64,000 nt of DNA from Leptolyngbyaceae cyanobacterium JSC-12 (lineage in GTDB: Bacteria; Cyanobacteriota; Cyanobacteriia; Leptolyngbyales; Leptolyngbyaceae): assembly GCA_000309945.1 (NCBI GenBank), contig CM001633.1:4939793-5003792 (forward strand), given 5' to 3'. The position numbers were made by a program, and so were the translations under genes. This document shows, piece after piece, positions 44,013-51,964 of this stretch (positions are counted from its first letter, which is position 1; each line of letters begins with the position of its first letter). The notes below the pieces were generated by a model. It did not search any database. It was not told the DNA's origin and saw only the letters and a program-made list of their open reading frames with translations.

Positions 44013-45470
44013 ACACGACTTGGCAAGTTACCCAGAAAGGAAAAAGATAAGCAGAAAATGTAGGAGACGTTAGCCGTAGCCGTATCATGCTGCCCTTTGT
44101 CGCTGTGCCATCGACGATTGCTCAAGAGTTTGGGAAATATCGAGACCTGTTCTGCCGAGGCGCAGGCTTTGAGCAGGTGAGTCGCTATGTGACCGGATTG
44201 CTGTTGAGTGAGAACAAAACCTTGCAAGGGATTGCCGGACAATGGGTAGCAGGTGGGGAGGTCGGCGGACGAAGAGCGATGCACGCAGCGGTGTTTGAGG
44301 CGGGCTGGAGGAGTTCAGAGTTAATGTCCCATCATCGTGCTGTGATAGCCAAAGAGCATCAGGGGCGAGGGCGAGAAGTCATCAGTCTGGATTGGACGCT
44401 CAGCCATCACGATTGGGGCAAGCAGATCTTTGGGGTGAAGCGATCCTATGATTATGTGGAACATCGGATGAGTTGCTTTCAAACGGTGGTGACGGCGACG
44501 ATTGCGAACCGCCACCTAATTGATGGGATTGACGTGGTGGTGCAGTTTCCAGATTTTTCAGTGGCAGAACGGGAGTATCTGAAGGTGACGGCAAAATCCC
44601 ACTATGACGATTTAGACCAAGTGCGAGAACGACTGATTGAGATGTTGCATTATCACAAGAATCGATTGGAGTATCGCAAACGCACCGAGATTGCCGTCGA
44701 GATTGTGCGCCAAGTGGAAGCGGAAGGACAATTTCCCACCGCCGATTATGCGTTTGACAATGGGGTGTTGACTGTTGAGTTAACCACCATGATTGAGTCC
44801 GCAGGAAAACACTGGGTGAGTGAAGTTGAAAGTTCTCGCAACATCTTGTGGAATGACCAATGGCAACGGGTAGATGCGATTGGTTTAGAACTCAGAATCC
44901 ATCACCCAGAGAGCTTTCGCCCGATTCAAGTCACTTGCCGCAACGGCGAAACGAAACCGATTTGGGCATTTACCAAAGTCGTGCGCCTCAAGAAGTTTGG
45001 ACGCAAGCGATTGGTCATCGTCCACGAGCAAGCAGATTTACAAGACCCACCTCGCTTCCTGCTCACCGATGCGTTGCATTGGGAAAGTGGGCGAGTCATG
45101 CAGACTTGGAGTTATCGATGGTCCTGCGAGGTCTTTCATGAGGTGAGCAAACAGCACACCGGGCTAGAGTCGGCTCAGGTGCGGAACGAGGAAGCGGTCA
45201 ACCGTCACTTCCGTCTTAGTTGCGTGGCGCAGTCGATTCTGCAACGGACTGCCTGTTCTGGCGCACAATCTGAACGATTTGAGTTTGCTCAAGGCAAGCA
45301 AACGGTGGGACAGAAGCTCTATACCCTCACTCGTCAAGCCTTTGATGATTTGCTGCAATTCATTGTGACGCGATGTTCTCACGGACATACAAATGAACAG
45401 ATTTTACAAGCTCTCCTCCCCAGTTGATTGGCGATCGTTTTTTCTACTTCGGTAACTTGCCAAGTTGTGT
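44013..45470 (+). mobile_element. DDE-type insertion sequence (IS4/IS701-like), 1458 bp
   Basis: Bounded by a 20-bp terminal inverted repeat with one mismatch: ACACGACTTGGCAAGTTACC at 44013-44032 and the complement of ACACAACTTGGCAAGTTACC at 45451-45470. One transposase gene fills it. The right end is met immediately by an IS200-like element, so the target duplication cannot be checked directly; the flanks I compared show none. Confidence 0.85.
44087..45427 (+). CDS. IS4/IS701-like DDE transposase
   Basis: A 446-residue transposase with no frameshift. The DDE residues are probably Asp in EVISLDWTLSHHD, Asp in ADYAFDNGVLTV and Glu in YRWSCEVFHEVSKQHTGLES. The Y-(2)-R-(3)-E-(6)-K pattern of IS4-like enzymes is visible in YRWSCEVFHEVSK. 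The exact subfamily (IS701 or a related IS4 group) is not certain. It has an intact reading frame and intact ends, so the element may be active. Confidence 0.85.
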   Translation: MLPFVAVPSTIAQEFGKYRDLFCRGAGFEQVSRYVTGLLLSENKTLQGIAGQWVAGGEVGGRRAMHAAVFEAGWRSSELMSHHRAVIAKEHQGRGREVISLDWTLSHHDWGKQIFGVKRSYDYVEHRMSCFQTVVTATIANRHLIDGIDVVVQFPDFSVAEREYLKVTAKSHYDDLDQVRERLIEMLHYHKNRLEYRKRTEIAVEIVRQVEAEGQFPTADYAFDNGVLTVELTTMIESAGKHWVSEVESSRNILWNDQWQRVDAIGLELRIHHPESFRPIQVTCRNGETKPIWAFTKVVRLKKFGRKRLVIVHEQADLQDPPRFLLTDALHWESGRVMQTWSYRWSCEVFHEVSKQHTGLESAQVRNEEAVNRHFRLSCVAQSILQRTACSGAQSERFEFAQGKQTVGQKLYTLTRQAFDDLLQFIVTRCSHGHTNEQILQALLPS

Positions 45471-46002
45471 GAACTACCCCGCTGCAAGCAGACGGGGTAT
45501 CAGAATCAAAAAAGAGTAAGCTGCTCATCTCGGTGTAGCTTGAGATATTCGTTACCCTGATTTTTGACGTAGTTCGCAATCATCCCTTCATCCCCGTGTT
45601 TCCCAACTGTACTTGCAAAATAGCCATCACTCCAAAACTCTCCACCCCATAGCTTTTGCTTCACCTGAGGACAACGCCGAAACACTTCCCTTGCGGTCAA
45701 ACTCTTGATCATTTTGACCAATTTGGTCACGCTGTATGTCGGCACCGATTGGACTAAAAAGTGCACATGGTCTTTGTCTACACCGATTTCTATAAATTTA
45801 ATCTCGTAGCGTTTCTCAATCTCCAGGCAAACTTCTCGCAAAACTTCATCGACCTGTTCATCAAACACAGCCCGCCGATACTTTGCTGGAAACACAAGGT
45901 GGTATAGCAAAACCGTAACGTTATGACTTTTGTGGATGTACTCGCTCATCCCTGCATTTTACGCTGCAGAGCAGCGGGGAATTGACCCATAGAGATTAAA
46001 AA
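45471..46002 (-). mobile_element. IS200-like element, copy 2
   Basis: Same sequence as the hemN insertion over about 533 bp; the transposase is identical. Its left end touches the right terminal repeat of the DDE-type IS exactly, so it inserted at that boundary. Subterminal hairpins as in copy 1. Confidence 0.88.
45506..45949 (-). CDS. tnpA: IS200/IS605-family transposase (Y1 HUH, TnpA-like), second copy
   Basis: Protein identical to the one at 10326-10769, with the HUH motif (DHVHFLVQS) and candidate catalytic Tyr (IANYVKNQG). Identity between the copies means recent movement or gene conversion. No tnpB lies beside it. Confidence 0.93.
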   Translation of the reverse strand: MSEYIHKSHNVTVLLYHLVFPAKYRRAVFDEQVDEVLREVCLEIEKRYEIKFIEIGVDKDHVHFLVQSVPTYSVTKLVKMIKSLTAREVFRRCPQVKQKLWGGEFWSDGYFASTVGKHGDEGMIANYVKNQGNEYLKLHRDEQLTLF

Positions 46003-46099
46003 TATAAACATGATCGTTACTTAGTAGATTTTGATGGCTTTGCCGTCCGAGTTCTTAATTAAACCTTGCGCCAGTTGTTTTAGCTCCAAGCCGAGAAGC

Positions 46100-46133
46100 C
46101 CCGATGCTTTACCAGATAGGGTAAAGCGTCGGG
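46100..46133. other. Strong hairpin between IS and unknown gene
   Basis: CCCGATGCTTTACC pairs with GGTAAAGCGTCGGG around a ~5-base loop, 14 bp with one G-T pair. It sits 18 bp after the stop of the unknown gene on the minus strand but has no T-run on that strand. It may be a terminator without U-tract or an old transposon end. Confidence 0.5.
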
Positions 46134-46150
46134 TACGTTACTATCACCAA

Positions 46151-46879
46151 TCAATCAAAATAGATTGTTTCATCTGTACGGACACGTTTAGACTTTCTAA
46201 GATCAACTGCTTCCTTAAATTGCTCAAATGAGCACCCGATTTCTGATCTGTCGTCACCTTGAGTTTCAAAAACACCCAATGGCTCTGAAGGGATAACTAC
46301 TTCAACGTAGCTATTTTCAATCTTGAATTCTACGACTGGTTTAGCATCCGCTTTGCCTGCTTCTTGATCAAATAATTGTGACCGCAACTTTAAGAAAGAA
46401 AAGGTTTCAGCAATATACAACCAATCCAAATAAACATCCTCTACTGTTGGGTCTTCGCTTACATTGTAGCTGTTGCAACCAATATACCCATTCCAATCGC
46501 ACCATCCAATGGGCGAGGAAGATAAAATGCGATGGTTATTTATATATCTTATGTCTAATAAACCTAAATCACAGATTATCCTTGTTCTAGCATCTTCATA
46601 TCTCTCCCAATCGATGTTGCCATTATCCAACCGAAAGAAGTCGTAAGCATCTTGAAAGTAGGAATTTTCGTCGTAGTTTTCGATTCCGTAAAGGTACGCA
46701 CTATACTTAAGTTTCATCTCCATGTAGCTTGAATCAAATTGCAGCGTATCCGTTTGAATCAAAATCTCTTTTGCTTGATCCTTTGTAACAGGATCACCCA
46801 CTACGATTAATCCACTCCATTTTGGTAGTTGTATATCGTCAAATTTCTTGTCTAATAGATTTAGTTTTTTTCTTTTCAT
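46151..46879 (-). CDS. Hypothetical protein, 242 residues
   Basis: I do not recognise a named family. The opening LPKWSGLIVVGDPVTKDQAK then EILIQTDTLQF resembles a set of uncharacterised bacterial proteins starting W-x-x-L-x-V-x-G-x-x-V-x-x-x-Q-A. It is acidic and soluble, with many Tyr and Asp residues and no signal peptide or membrane segment. AT content is higher than in the flanking core genes and it stands isolated between IS elements and relics, so horizontal acquisition is likely. AAAGGAAAGG lies 7-16 bp upstream of the ATG. Confidence 0.65.
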   Translation of the reverse strand: MKRKKLNLLDKKFDDIQLPKWSGLIVVGDPVTKDQAKEILIQTDTLQFDSSYMEMKLKYSAYLYGIENYDENSYFQDAYDFFRLDNGNIDWERYEDARTRIICDLGLLDIRYINNHRILSSSPIGWCDWNGYIGCNSYNVSEDPTVEDVYLDWLYIAETFSFLKLRSQLFDQEAGKADAKPVVEFKIENSYVEVVIPSEPLGVFETQGDDRSEIGCSFEQFKEAVDLRKSKRVRTDETIYFD

Positions 46880-46925
46880 AGCAGGAACCTTTCCTTTAAG
46901 ACTTGACTAGATGTGTGACGTACCA

Positions 46926-46963
46926 AAATGTGTGCTGTAAGTTTTATCTTGCAGCACACATTT
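46926..46963. other. Hairpin upstream of the unknown gene
   Basis: AAATGTGTGCTGTAAG and CTTGCAGCACACATTT form a ~16-bp stem with one mismatch and a 6-base loop, 47 bp before the start of the 46151-46879 gene. It could be the terminator of the short frame at 47011-47157 or a leader structure. Confidence 0.5.
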
Positions 46964-47010
46964 CAGATTATCGTTATCCTTAGTAAATGACAAACGCGAC
47001 GGCTAAATTT

Positions 47011-47157
47011 TCATTTAGGCACAGGAGTGAACTCAAAAGTTTCGTAGTCTAAGTTTTTAATCCCGGCTTCTTCTAGCTCTTCATCTGTAATTGACTTCTC
47101 CCCCACTTTTTTCAGCCATAACCGCTCCTTTGAAGACTTGCTTAATTCTTTTATCAA
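47011..47157 (-). CDS. Possible small protein, 48 residues
   Basis: From a TTG at 47157 the minus strand is open to a TGA at 47011. The product is charged and helical, with ERLWLKKVGEKSITDEELEE and GIKNLDYETFEFTPVPK. The codon pattern looks protein-like but no family or ATG supports it, and a stop lies just upstream of the TTG, so it may be the end of a lost gene. Confidence 0.3.
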   Translation of the reverse strand: MIKELSKSSKERLWLKKVGEKSITDEELEEAGIKNLDYETFEFTPVPK

Positions 47158-47230
47158 ATTCTTTCACTTGAAGACTTCAAGCCAGTGTATCAACGGCATC
47201 ATTTTCTAGTGGCATGACATCGCAACTTAC

Positions 47231-47281
47231 CCCACATTAATTTGATGCACTACCTATCCCACATTAATTTGATGCACTACC
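47231..47281. repeat. Two-copy direct repeat
   Basis: CCCACATTAATTTGATGCAC and the four bases after it occur at 47231 and again at 47258, period 27 bp. The second copy runs straight into the VOC fragment, so the duplication marks the truncation point. Confidence 0.75.
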
Positions 47282-47283
47282 CA

Positions 47284-47454
47284 GTATCACTTAGCCTCAT
47301 CGATGCCGCAAAAGCCGAGCAAATTTTTAATGGATTAGCAGAAAATGGAAAAGTGACCATGCCCTTTCAACAAACCTTTTGGGCTTATTGCTTCGGCATG
47401 CTGGTTGATCAGTTTGGCATTCCCTGGATGATTAATTGCGAACAATCTCCCTAA
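47284..47454 (+). pseudogene. PhnB/VOC-family protein, C-terminal fragment
   Basis: About 56 residues: VSLSLIDAAKAEQIFNGLAE then GKVTMPFQQTFWAYCFGMLV and DQFGIPWMINCEQ. This is the end of a PhnB-like glyoxalase-fold protein; the family is usually ~140 residues. The first ~85 residues are missing and replaced by the repeat at 47231-47281. Not functional. Confidence 0.8.
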
Positions 47455-47705
47455 GTTCATAGGTAGATTGGGTAGACCCATTGAGCAATCCTAGAATGTA
47501 CAAATAACAATTTTTGATGCATTTTAGGATGGCTATAAAAGTGGTTGAAAATTACTGATTAATTTAGTGATTTTTAGCAACAGCAAATGAATTTCTTATC
47601 AGATAATAAGACGGTAAAAGTTTTGATTCTGTTTCCGGTGCTCATTTGACTCTCAAGAGTAATCGCACAGAATCTATACAAACTAAATCATTAAAGAGAA
47701 GTGAA

Positions 47706-48426
47706 ATGTTTCAACCAATTCATTTTCGGATAGCGATCGCAACTGTTGCGACTGCAATGAGCCTATCTTTGTTTCCTCACGCAGAGGCTCAGCTTACGGA
47801 ACAAGAATTTCAAATGGGGCGTGCCCGCGAAGCTTGCTCCGATCAGGCTCGAACACAAATGCTGACTGTTAACCGGGTTATTTCTACGACTCCGGTCACT
47901 GATAGCGCTGGGCGTATGATTGGTGCTGAAGTCATTTTGAATGTTACTCGGAGTGGGCAAACTTACAGTGTCCGATGTATGTATGACAATACTGCACGGA
48001 CTGCTAATATTTTTAATATTTCGCCTCCAGGAGGAACTCCCCCTTGGGTCTCCCAATGCAGGGACGTTTCAGGGACGGGGAATTGTCAGTGGCTCTGTAT
48101 TCACTGCCGGACGGCAAGCAGATACTATGTTAAATTTCAACGCAAATAACTTTAGCTACGGAATTGCCGCTACTGCTGTGAGTGGGACGGAGGTGAACTA
48201 TCAGGGAATTATCACACAACGACGAGCAGGGAGCTCATTGGGACGCAATGGGTTCGTGCTGGAAACTAAAGTCCAACGTTTCGCCTCTTCTGCCAATAAT
48301 TTACGTGTTCAGAATGCATCGGGCAGTTGCCGAATTGAAATATTTGACGCACGTGTGGTCTCAAGCACTTGCAATATTGCGATTCCTAATAGTTCAACTC
48401 GCTTTGATGGACTCAAGCAATTCTAA
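47706..48426 (+). pseudogene. Exported hypothetical protein, frameshifted
   Basis: From the ATG at 47706 a signal peptide (RIAIATVATAMSLSLFPHAE then AQ) is followed by EACSDQARTQMLTVNRVIST and SYSVRCMYDNTARTANIFNI-like text. Frame is lost near a C5 run at 48030-48034; the continuation in another frame reads NAGTFQGRGIVSGSVFTAGR to SGSCRIEIFDARVVSSTC. Joining them gives ~239 residues. One base would restore it, so either a recent mutation or a read error. AGAGAAGTG precedes the ATG. No named family recognised. Confidence 0.72.
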
Positions 48427-48444
48427 GCTGATTTACAAAACGAA

Positions 48445-48467
48445 GGGAGGTGATACTATCGCCTCCC
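48445..48467 (+). terminator. Hairpin after the frameshifted gene
   Basis: GGGAGGTGAT-ACT-ATCGCCTCCC: a 10-bp stem with one wobble pair, 19 bp after the stop at 48426. No T-run follows, so termination is only probable. It could also serve the convergent gene. Confidence 0.5.
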
Positions 48468-48482
48468 CTAAACCTAAACTCA

Positions 48483-48524
48483 CTTGAAGCCTCTAACTAG
48501 ATCCTTGAAGCCTCTAACTAGATC
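48483..48524. repeat. Perfect 21-bp tandem duplication
   Basis: CTTGAAGCCTCTAACTAGAT plus one C is repeated exactly, at 48483-48503 and 48504-48524. The second copy holds the stop codon of the DUF1269 gene, so the first copy is a spare stop region. It looks like a recent slippage event. Confidence 0.85.
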
Positions 48525-49012
48525 TCGGCACCGAAATCTTCTCGAAGTTTTGCTTCTTGTTCAGCCGATAGATTTGACTGAATCAGCTCTCCCCGCTCTT
48601 CTGGTGCAAAAGCGGCTTCAACTTTGTCCAGGGTAACTCGACCTGTCATTAAAAACAAGGCAGAAGTTCCTTCTGTCACTTTAGTTTGAATGTCTTTAAT
48701 GAAGTCATCATTAATACCATAGTCGGTAAAGTGTCCTGTAATTGCACCAACTGTAGCACCTACGGCAAGTCCAAGCAGTGGCATGAAGAAGATAAGTCCA
48801 AATAACATTCCCCAGAAGGCTCCTCCCAGTGCGCCAGCCCCTACAGTGTCCATCGCCTGATAGGTTTTGGGGCGTTTGCGCCCCTGGGGCCAAGATACAA
48901 TCGCGGCATCTAACACTTCAATCAACTGTTGTTTTTGCAGTTCTCTCAACTTAACCAGTGCATTATCGGCACCTTCTGCTGTGCTAAATTTCCAAACTGT
49001 TAGAGATGCCAT
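48518..49012 (-). CDS. DUF1269 family membrane protein
   Basis: A 164-residue protein from the ATG giving MASLTVWKFSTAEGADNAL; a longer frame adds 32 residues without family support. The core is a Gly-rich double membrane hairpin: GALGGAFWGMLFGLIFFMPL and GLAVGATVGAITGHFTDYGI. The end has the typical GTSALFLMTGRVTLDKVEAA. Members are uncharacterised and often stress-linked. A DUF3611 gene lies 92 bp upstream on the same strand, so cotranscription is possible. Confidence 0.85.
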   Translation of the reverse strand: MASLTVWKFSTAEGADNALVKLRELQKQQLIEVLDAAIVSWPQGRKRPKTYQAMDTVGAGALGGAFWGMLFGLIFFMPLLGLAVGATVGAITGHFTDYGINDDFIKDIQTKVTEGTSALFLMTGRVTLDKVEAAFAPEERGELIQSNLSAEQEAKLREDFGAEI

Positions 49013-49104
49013 AGTTACTGTTAATCTCCAAGCGTAATGATATGTTCTGATGCATTCTAACAACAAATAATAGTTTTGAAAGTGTTTGTGTTGACATTCA
49101 GTGA

Positions 49105-49707
49105 TCAATCTTTAGGATTACGGTGTTGCCCAACTTGATAAAGCAACAACAAGGCAACGATTACTCCGACTAATCCTGCTGCGATCGCGTTAATCATCGC
49201 CTGAATCGCAATTAGATTTGATGGAGTCACAAGTGCGCTGGGAGATGCTACAGTTGTGCCCACTTGATTAGGAACAATGACGGTTCCACTTTGAGGCATT
49301 GTTAACATTTTGAAGGTAAGTTCGCCAACTCGCGTTAGGGCAATAATCACGGCGAGAATCATAACTCCAATATTTGCAACTAATCCCTGTCGCAAATCCT
49401 GAATTACTTGAGTTTTGGCAGGGCGCATATCTCGATCTTCTAGTCGATTTCCAATCTGGGTGTAATGAAAACACCAATAAATACTGAATATTAAGATGAC
49501 AAGACAGGCGATCGCCAGCCACAGACCAAACGAAAAGCCAATCTGTCGCTGCATCGGGTTAAACAGAACATTCATAACAACCACGAGGATCGGAATAAAG
49601 CCCAAAAGTGCTTGTAATAAAAAGCCGACCCACCCCAGCCAGCGAAAGGAGCGAGCAATCTGTTGAGTTGTGGGACTTGATGATTCAGGATTGAGAAAGT
49701 CAAACAT
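49105..49707 (-). CDS. DUF3611 family membrane protein
   Basis: A 200-residue protein with about four membrane segments (GWVGFLLQALLGFIPILVVV, LWLAIACLVILIFSIYWCFH, NIGVMILAVIIALT, AIAAGLVGVIVALLLLYQVG). It matches cyanobacterial/plastid DUF3611: RSFRWLGWVGFLLQ then HYTQIGNRL. Function unknown; probably in the plasma or thylakoid membrane. Confidence 0.83.
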   Translation of the reverse strand: MFDFLNPESSSPTTQQIARSFRWLGWVGFLLQALLGFIPILVVVMNVLFNPMQRQIGFSFGLWLAIACLVILIFSIYWCFHYTQIGNRLEDRDMRPAKTQVIQDLRQGLVANIGVMILAVIIALTRVGELTFKMLTMPQSGTVIVPNQVGTTVASPSALVTPSNLIAIQAMINAIAAGLVGVIVALLLLYQVGQHRNPKD

Positions 49708-49919
49708 AAAAGGGGAGTGTGTGAGAGAAGTTAAAGAATGGTTAGAGATCTCAAGCAGTTACGATTAACAATCTGTGTGCACTAATAAATGAGATGTTGA
49801 GCCTTGGTGGAATGGGTGGGTTTCAGTTCCTAGTGAGATAGAACACAAAAATTTTATCGCTTAAGGACATCCGTCCCACACACTGCACAACCATATTCAG
49901 GATGATTGGACGTTACAGC

Positions 49920-50290
49920 TTAAAACGGATTGATTTTAACATCAAGGAAGCGATTGAGGAGGGCACTTCGCCAGGTAAAGCGCACTACAAACGCTCAAAT
50001 AATAGCAACTAGCCTTATTCCCAAATAGTGAATAAAATCAAGTGTATACAGTTCAAAAAAACTGCATAAAAATGGCATTGCCAAAATCATAATGTAAATC
50101 AATAGAACAGCAGAGGCAAGAAGACCATAGTGTCGATCTCGATTGAGTGGCGCACCACCAACTCATGCAGAAACACATCACCAGGATGTCCCAATACAAT
50201 GAGCACTACACTTAGAAAGAAATAAACGCTGCTAATAAACGTGAACAGGTTATCTCGCAGAATGTCCCAATAAGTGCGGCTAGGTTGCAC
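49920..50290 (-). pseudogene. P-type cation ATPase reduced to its N- and C-terminal ends
   Basis: From a GTG at 50290 the minus strand reads SRTYWDILRDNLFTFISSVY and FFLSVVLIVLGHPGDVFLHE, the first transmembrane part of cation-transporting P-type ATPases. In another frame it then reads DRHYGLLASAVLLIYIMILA, MPFLCSFFELYTLDFIHYLG and, after a TGA, AFVVRFTWRSALLNRFLD, the last transmembrane helices. The phosphorylation (DKTGT) and ATP-binding domains are absent, a loss of several hundred codons. The start overlaps the stop of the upstream relic (TAGTG). Confidence 0.78.
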
Positions 50291-50609
50291 TAGTCGCTCT
50301 TCTGATCCTCTGCTTCTCGAAAAAGCATCGGAGCATCTCGCAATCGCTTGTAAATCTGATACCGATGAAACAGTTTATAGTCAGTGAAAAAGAGGCGCGA
50401 AACAGCTTCCTATAGAAAAAACCATCCACCGATAAACACAGCTTCACTCAATAAAGTAAGAAATCCCTCAGCAGTTGCACGGCTTAAAAAAACTTTCCTA
50501 AAGCTAAGAACCCAAAACTAATCGGAATACAACGCAGGACATTGATGAAGTTCCTCTTCAACTCTTTTCTTAAAAAATAGAGTTTGAAGGCATAGTTCGT
50601 TGGGGAATC
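50290..50609 (-). pseudogene. Membrane-protein relic upstream of the ATPase
   Basis: Joined across a frameshift in a T7 run, the minus strand gives DSPTNYAFKLYFLRKELKRN, FINVLRCIPISFGFLALGKF, LSRATAEGFLTLLSEAVFIG, GWFFL-stop-EAVSRLFF, then TDYKLFHRYQIYKRLRDAPM. The stop is TAG where a Trp codon is expected. It looks like a two-span protein of ~105 residues with a charged end. I do not know a family name. Its stop overlaps the ATPase start, so the pair was once an operon. Confidence 0.6.
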
Positions 50610-50615
50610 TGTGTA

Positions 50616-50670
50616 GCCCTCACCCTGCTTCTCCTCGTTTGGGAGAGTGGGAGGGGTTGGGGATGAGGGC
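50616..50670. repeat. Dispersed G/C-run hairpin repeat
   Basis: GCCCTCA and TGAGGGC form the outer arms around a T/G-rich centre (GGGAGAGTGGGAGGGG). The pattern CCCTCACCC...GGGAGAG...GATGAGGG is widespread between cyanobacterial genes. Non-coding. Confidence 0.55.
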
Positions 50671-50756
50671 TTGCAAGGATATCCAATTACCGGAGTTATT
50701 AAACCTATAATCCTTAGAGAAACCTCCAGTTTCGGAATTGGACGTAGTTTACATCC

Positions 50757-51347
50757 CTAGCTGATAGAAGTTGGTTCGCGGGAATTAGTTTGGTTTGCGA
50801 TCGCTCGACGAGTTGCTAAAGCTGCCACTAACAAAGACACTCCACTCATCAGCAGGCTAATCCCAACATACAAGCCAATCAGCCAGAGGGCACTGAAGGG
50901 AAATCGATTAAGCACTAGAATCCCTAGAATCAAAGTAACAATCCCGTTCAATGCGACCAACCACGACATGTGATGCCCCGCTCGATTTGTGAATGCCATG
51001 ATGATGGTGTAAATTCCTTCAACAACAAATAGCACTCCAAATGCAAAGGTGAGTCCTAGTAGTGCAGCACCTAAGTTAAACAAAATGTAGATGCCTGCGA
51101 TCGCATATAGAATTCCTACAATCAGGTTTAACCAAAAGCCCCTTACTGGTTTCGCCACGAATGACTGCACAATCATCACAACTCCGCTAATCAGCGTGAT
51201 CCAACCAATAACAGCGGTAAAAAAGGCTGAGGCAATGCCTGGCATGAAAATTGCTAATATGCCGAGAATAATCAGCGCAATGCTCAAAGCAATAATCCAG
51301 CCTGTTGACTTTTTGATATCGATATCTAAAGGAAAATCAGACGTCAT
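50757..51347 (-). CDS. HdeD-family (DUF308) membrane protein
   Basis: A 196-residue protein with six membrane segments in three pairs: GWIIALSIALIILGILAIFM, AVIGWITLISGVVMIVQSF, LIVGILYAIAGIYILF, AFGVLFVVEGIYTIIMAF, LNGIVTLILGILVL, LYVGISLLMSGVSLLVAALA. This is the HdeD layout. E. coli HdeD is linked to acid resistance; in cyanobacteria the role is not established. ATG start with GAGGTG 6-11 bp upstream. Confidence 0.88.
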   Translation of the reverse strand: MTSDFPLDIDIKKSTGWIIALSIALIILGILAIFMPGIASAFFTAVIGWITLISGVVMIVQSFVAKPVRGFWLNLIVGILYAIAGIYILFNLGAALLGLTFAFGVLFVVEGIYTIIMAFTNRAGHHMSWLVALNGIVTLILGILVLNRFPFSALWLIGLYVGISLLMSGVSLLVAALATRRAIANQTNSREPTSIS

Positions 51348-51438
51348 ATCTGCACCTCATTTTTGTGAAATTAAGTTTGAAAGGAACCTGACGGCTCATG
51401 GTGGTCTAGTTGTTAAGAATTCAACATAGGTATCAGGT

Positions 51439-51627
51439 TCATGCGCGTTCTCCAGCGATCGCGCCAGACTTTTTTGCCAGAGTGAAGACTTCACGAGTGA
51501 GGCAGTTATACCAGGTTGGGGCAGTGTCAGCCATAGCTTTTAGCTCTAAGATTAATCCACTGCTAAGCGACGCGATAGCGGCTAAGTACAAACCTATTTG
51601 AAGAAAAAACCGCTTTTTCATAAGCAA
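51439..51627 (-). CDS. Small exported or anchored protein, unknown
   Basis: A 62-residue frame: KKRFFLQIGLYLAAIASLSS then GLILELKAMADTAPTWYNCL, consistent with a signal peptide cut after KAMA. A frame change in the A6 run near 51470 would extend it by VWRDRWRTRMNLIPMLNS, which looks more natural after TREVFTLAKK, so the printed end may be wrong. No family recognised. Confidence 0.5.
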   Translation of the reverse strand: MLMKKRFFLQIGLYLAAIASLSSGLILELKAMADTAPTWYNCLTREVFTLAKKSGAIAGERA

Positions 51628-51964
51628 AAGTCTGTGGCTATGTATGACAATCAGTCATCGAATCTCAACCTCCATCTTTAGCATGATTACAATCTATTTG
51701 ATTACGATCATACTTAGGAGCCTATTAAGGATGGTTTTAGCACGACCTCAGTAACAAAAAATTTTACGATCTAGGGTCAGTCCGGCTTGATTTCCCAGAC
51801 ATTTCTTAATGATGAGAACTGGTGGATTAAGAGGAACATTCCTAACCACCTTTGGTTTTCTTTACAAATTAGTTCTTATAACTTTCATATATTTCTTCGA
51901 TATAGTCTGATACCTGTATTGGTGTTTTTCACTTCACGTTTGAAAAGGCTAGGCATAGTAAAAG
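51628..51964. other. Gap with no gene recognised
   Basis: About 340 bp between divergent genes. AT-rich with a few short T-runs. I see no repeat, RNA or complete gene. Confidence 0.4.

Noticed and set aside
45471-46133. Possible TnpB guide RNA or IS605-type element near copy 2
   Set aside because: No tnpB reading frame or relic is recognisable. The hairpin at 46100-46133 lies outside the sequence shared by the two copies.
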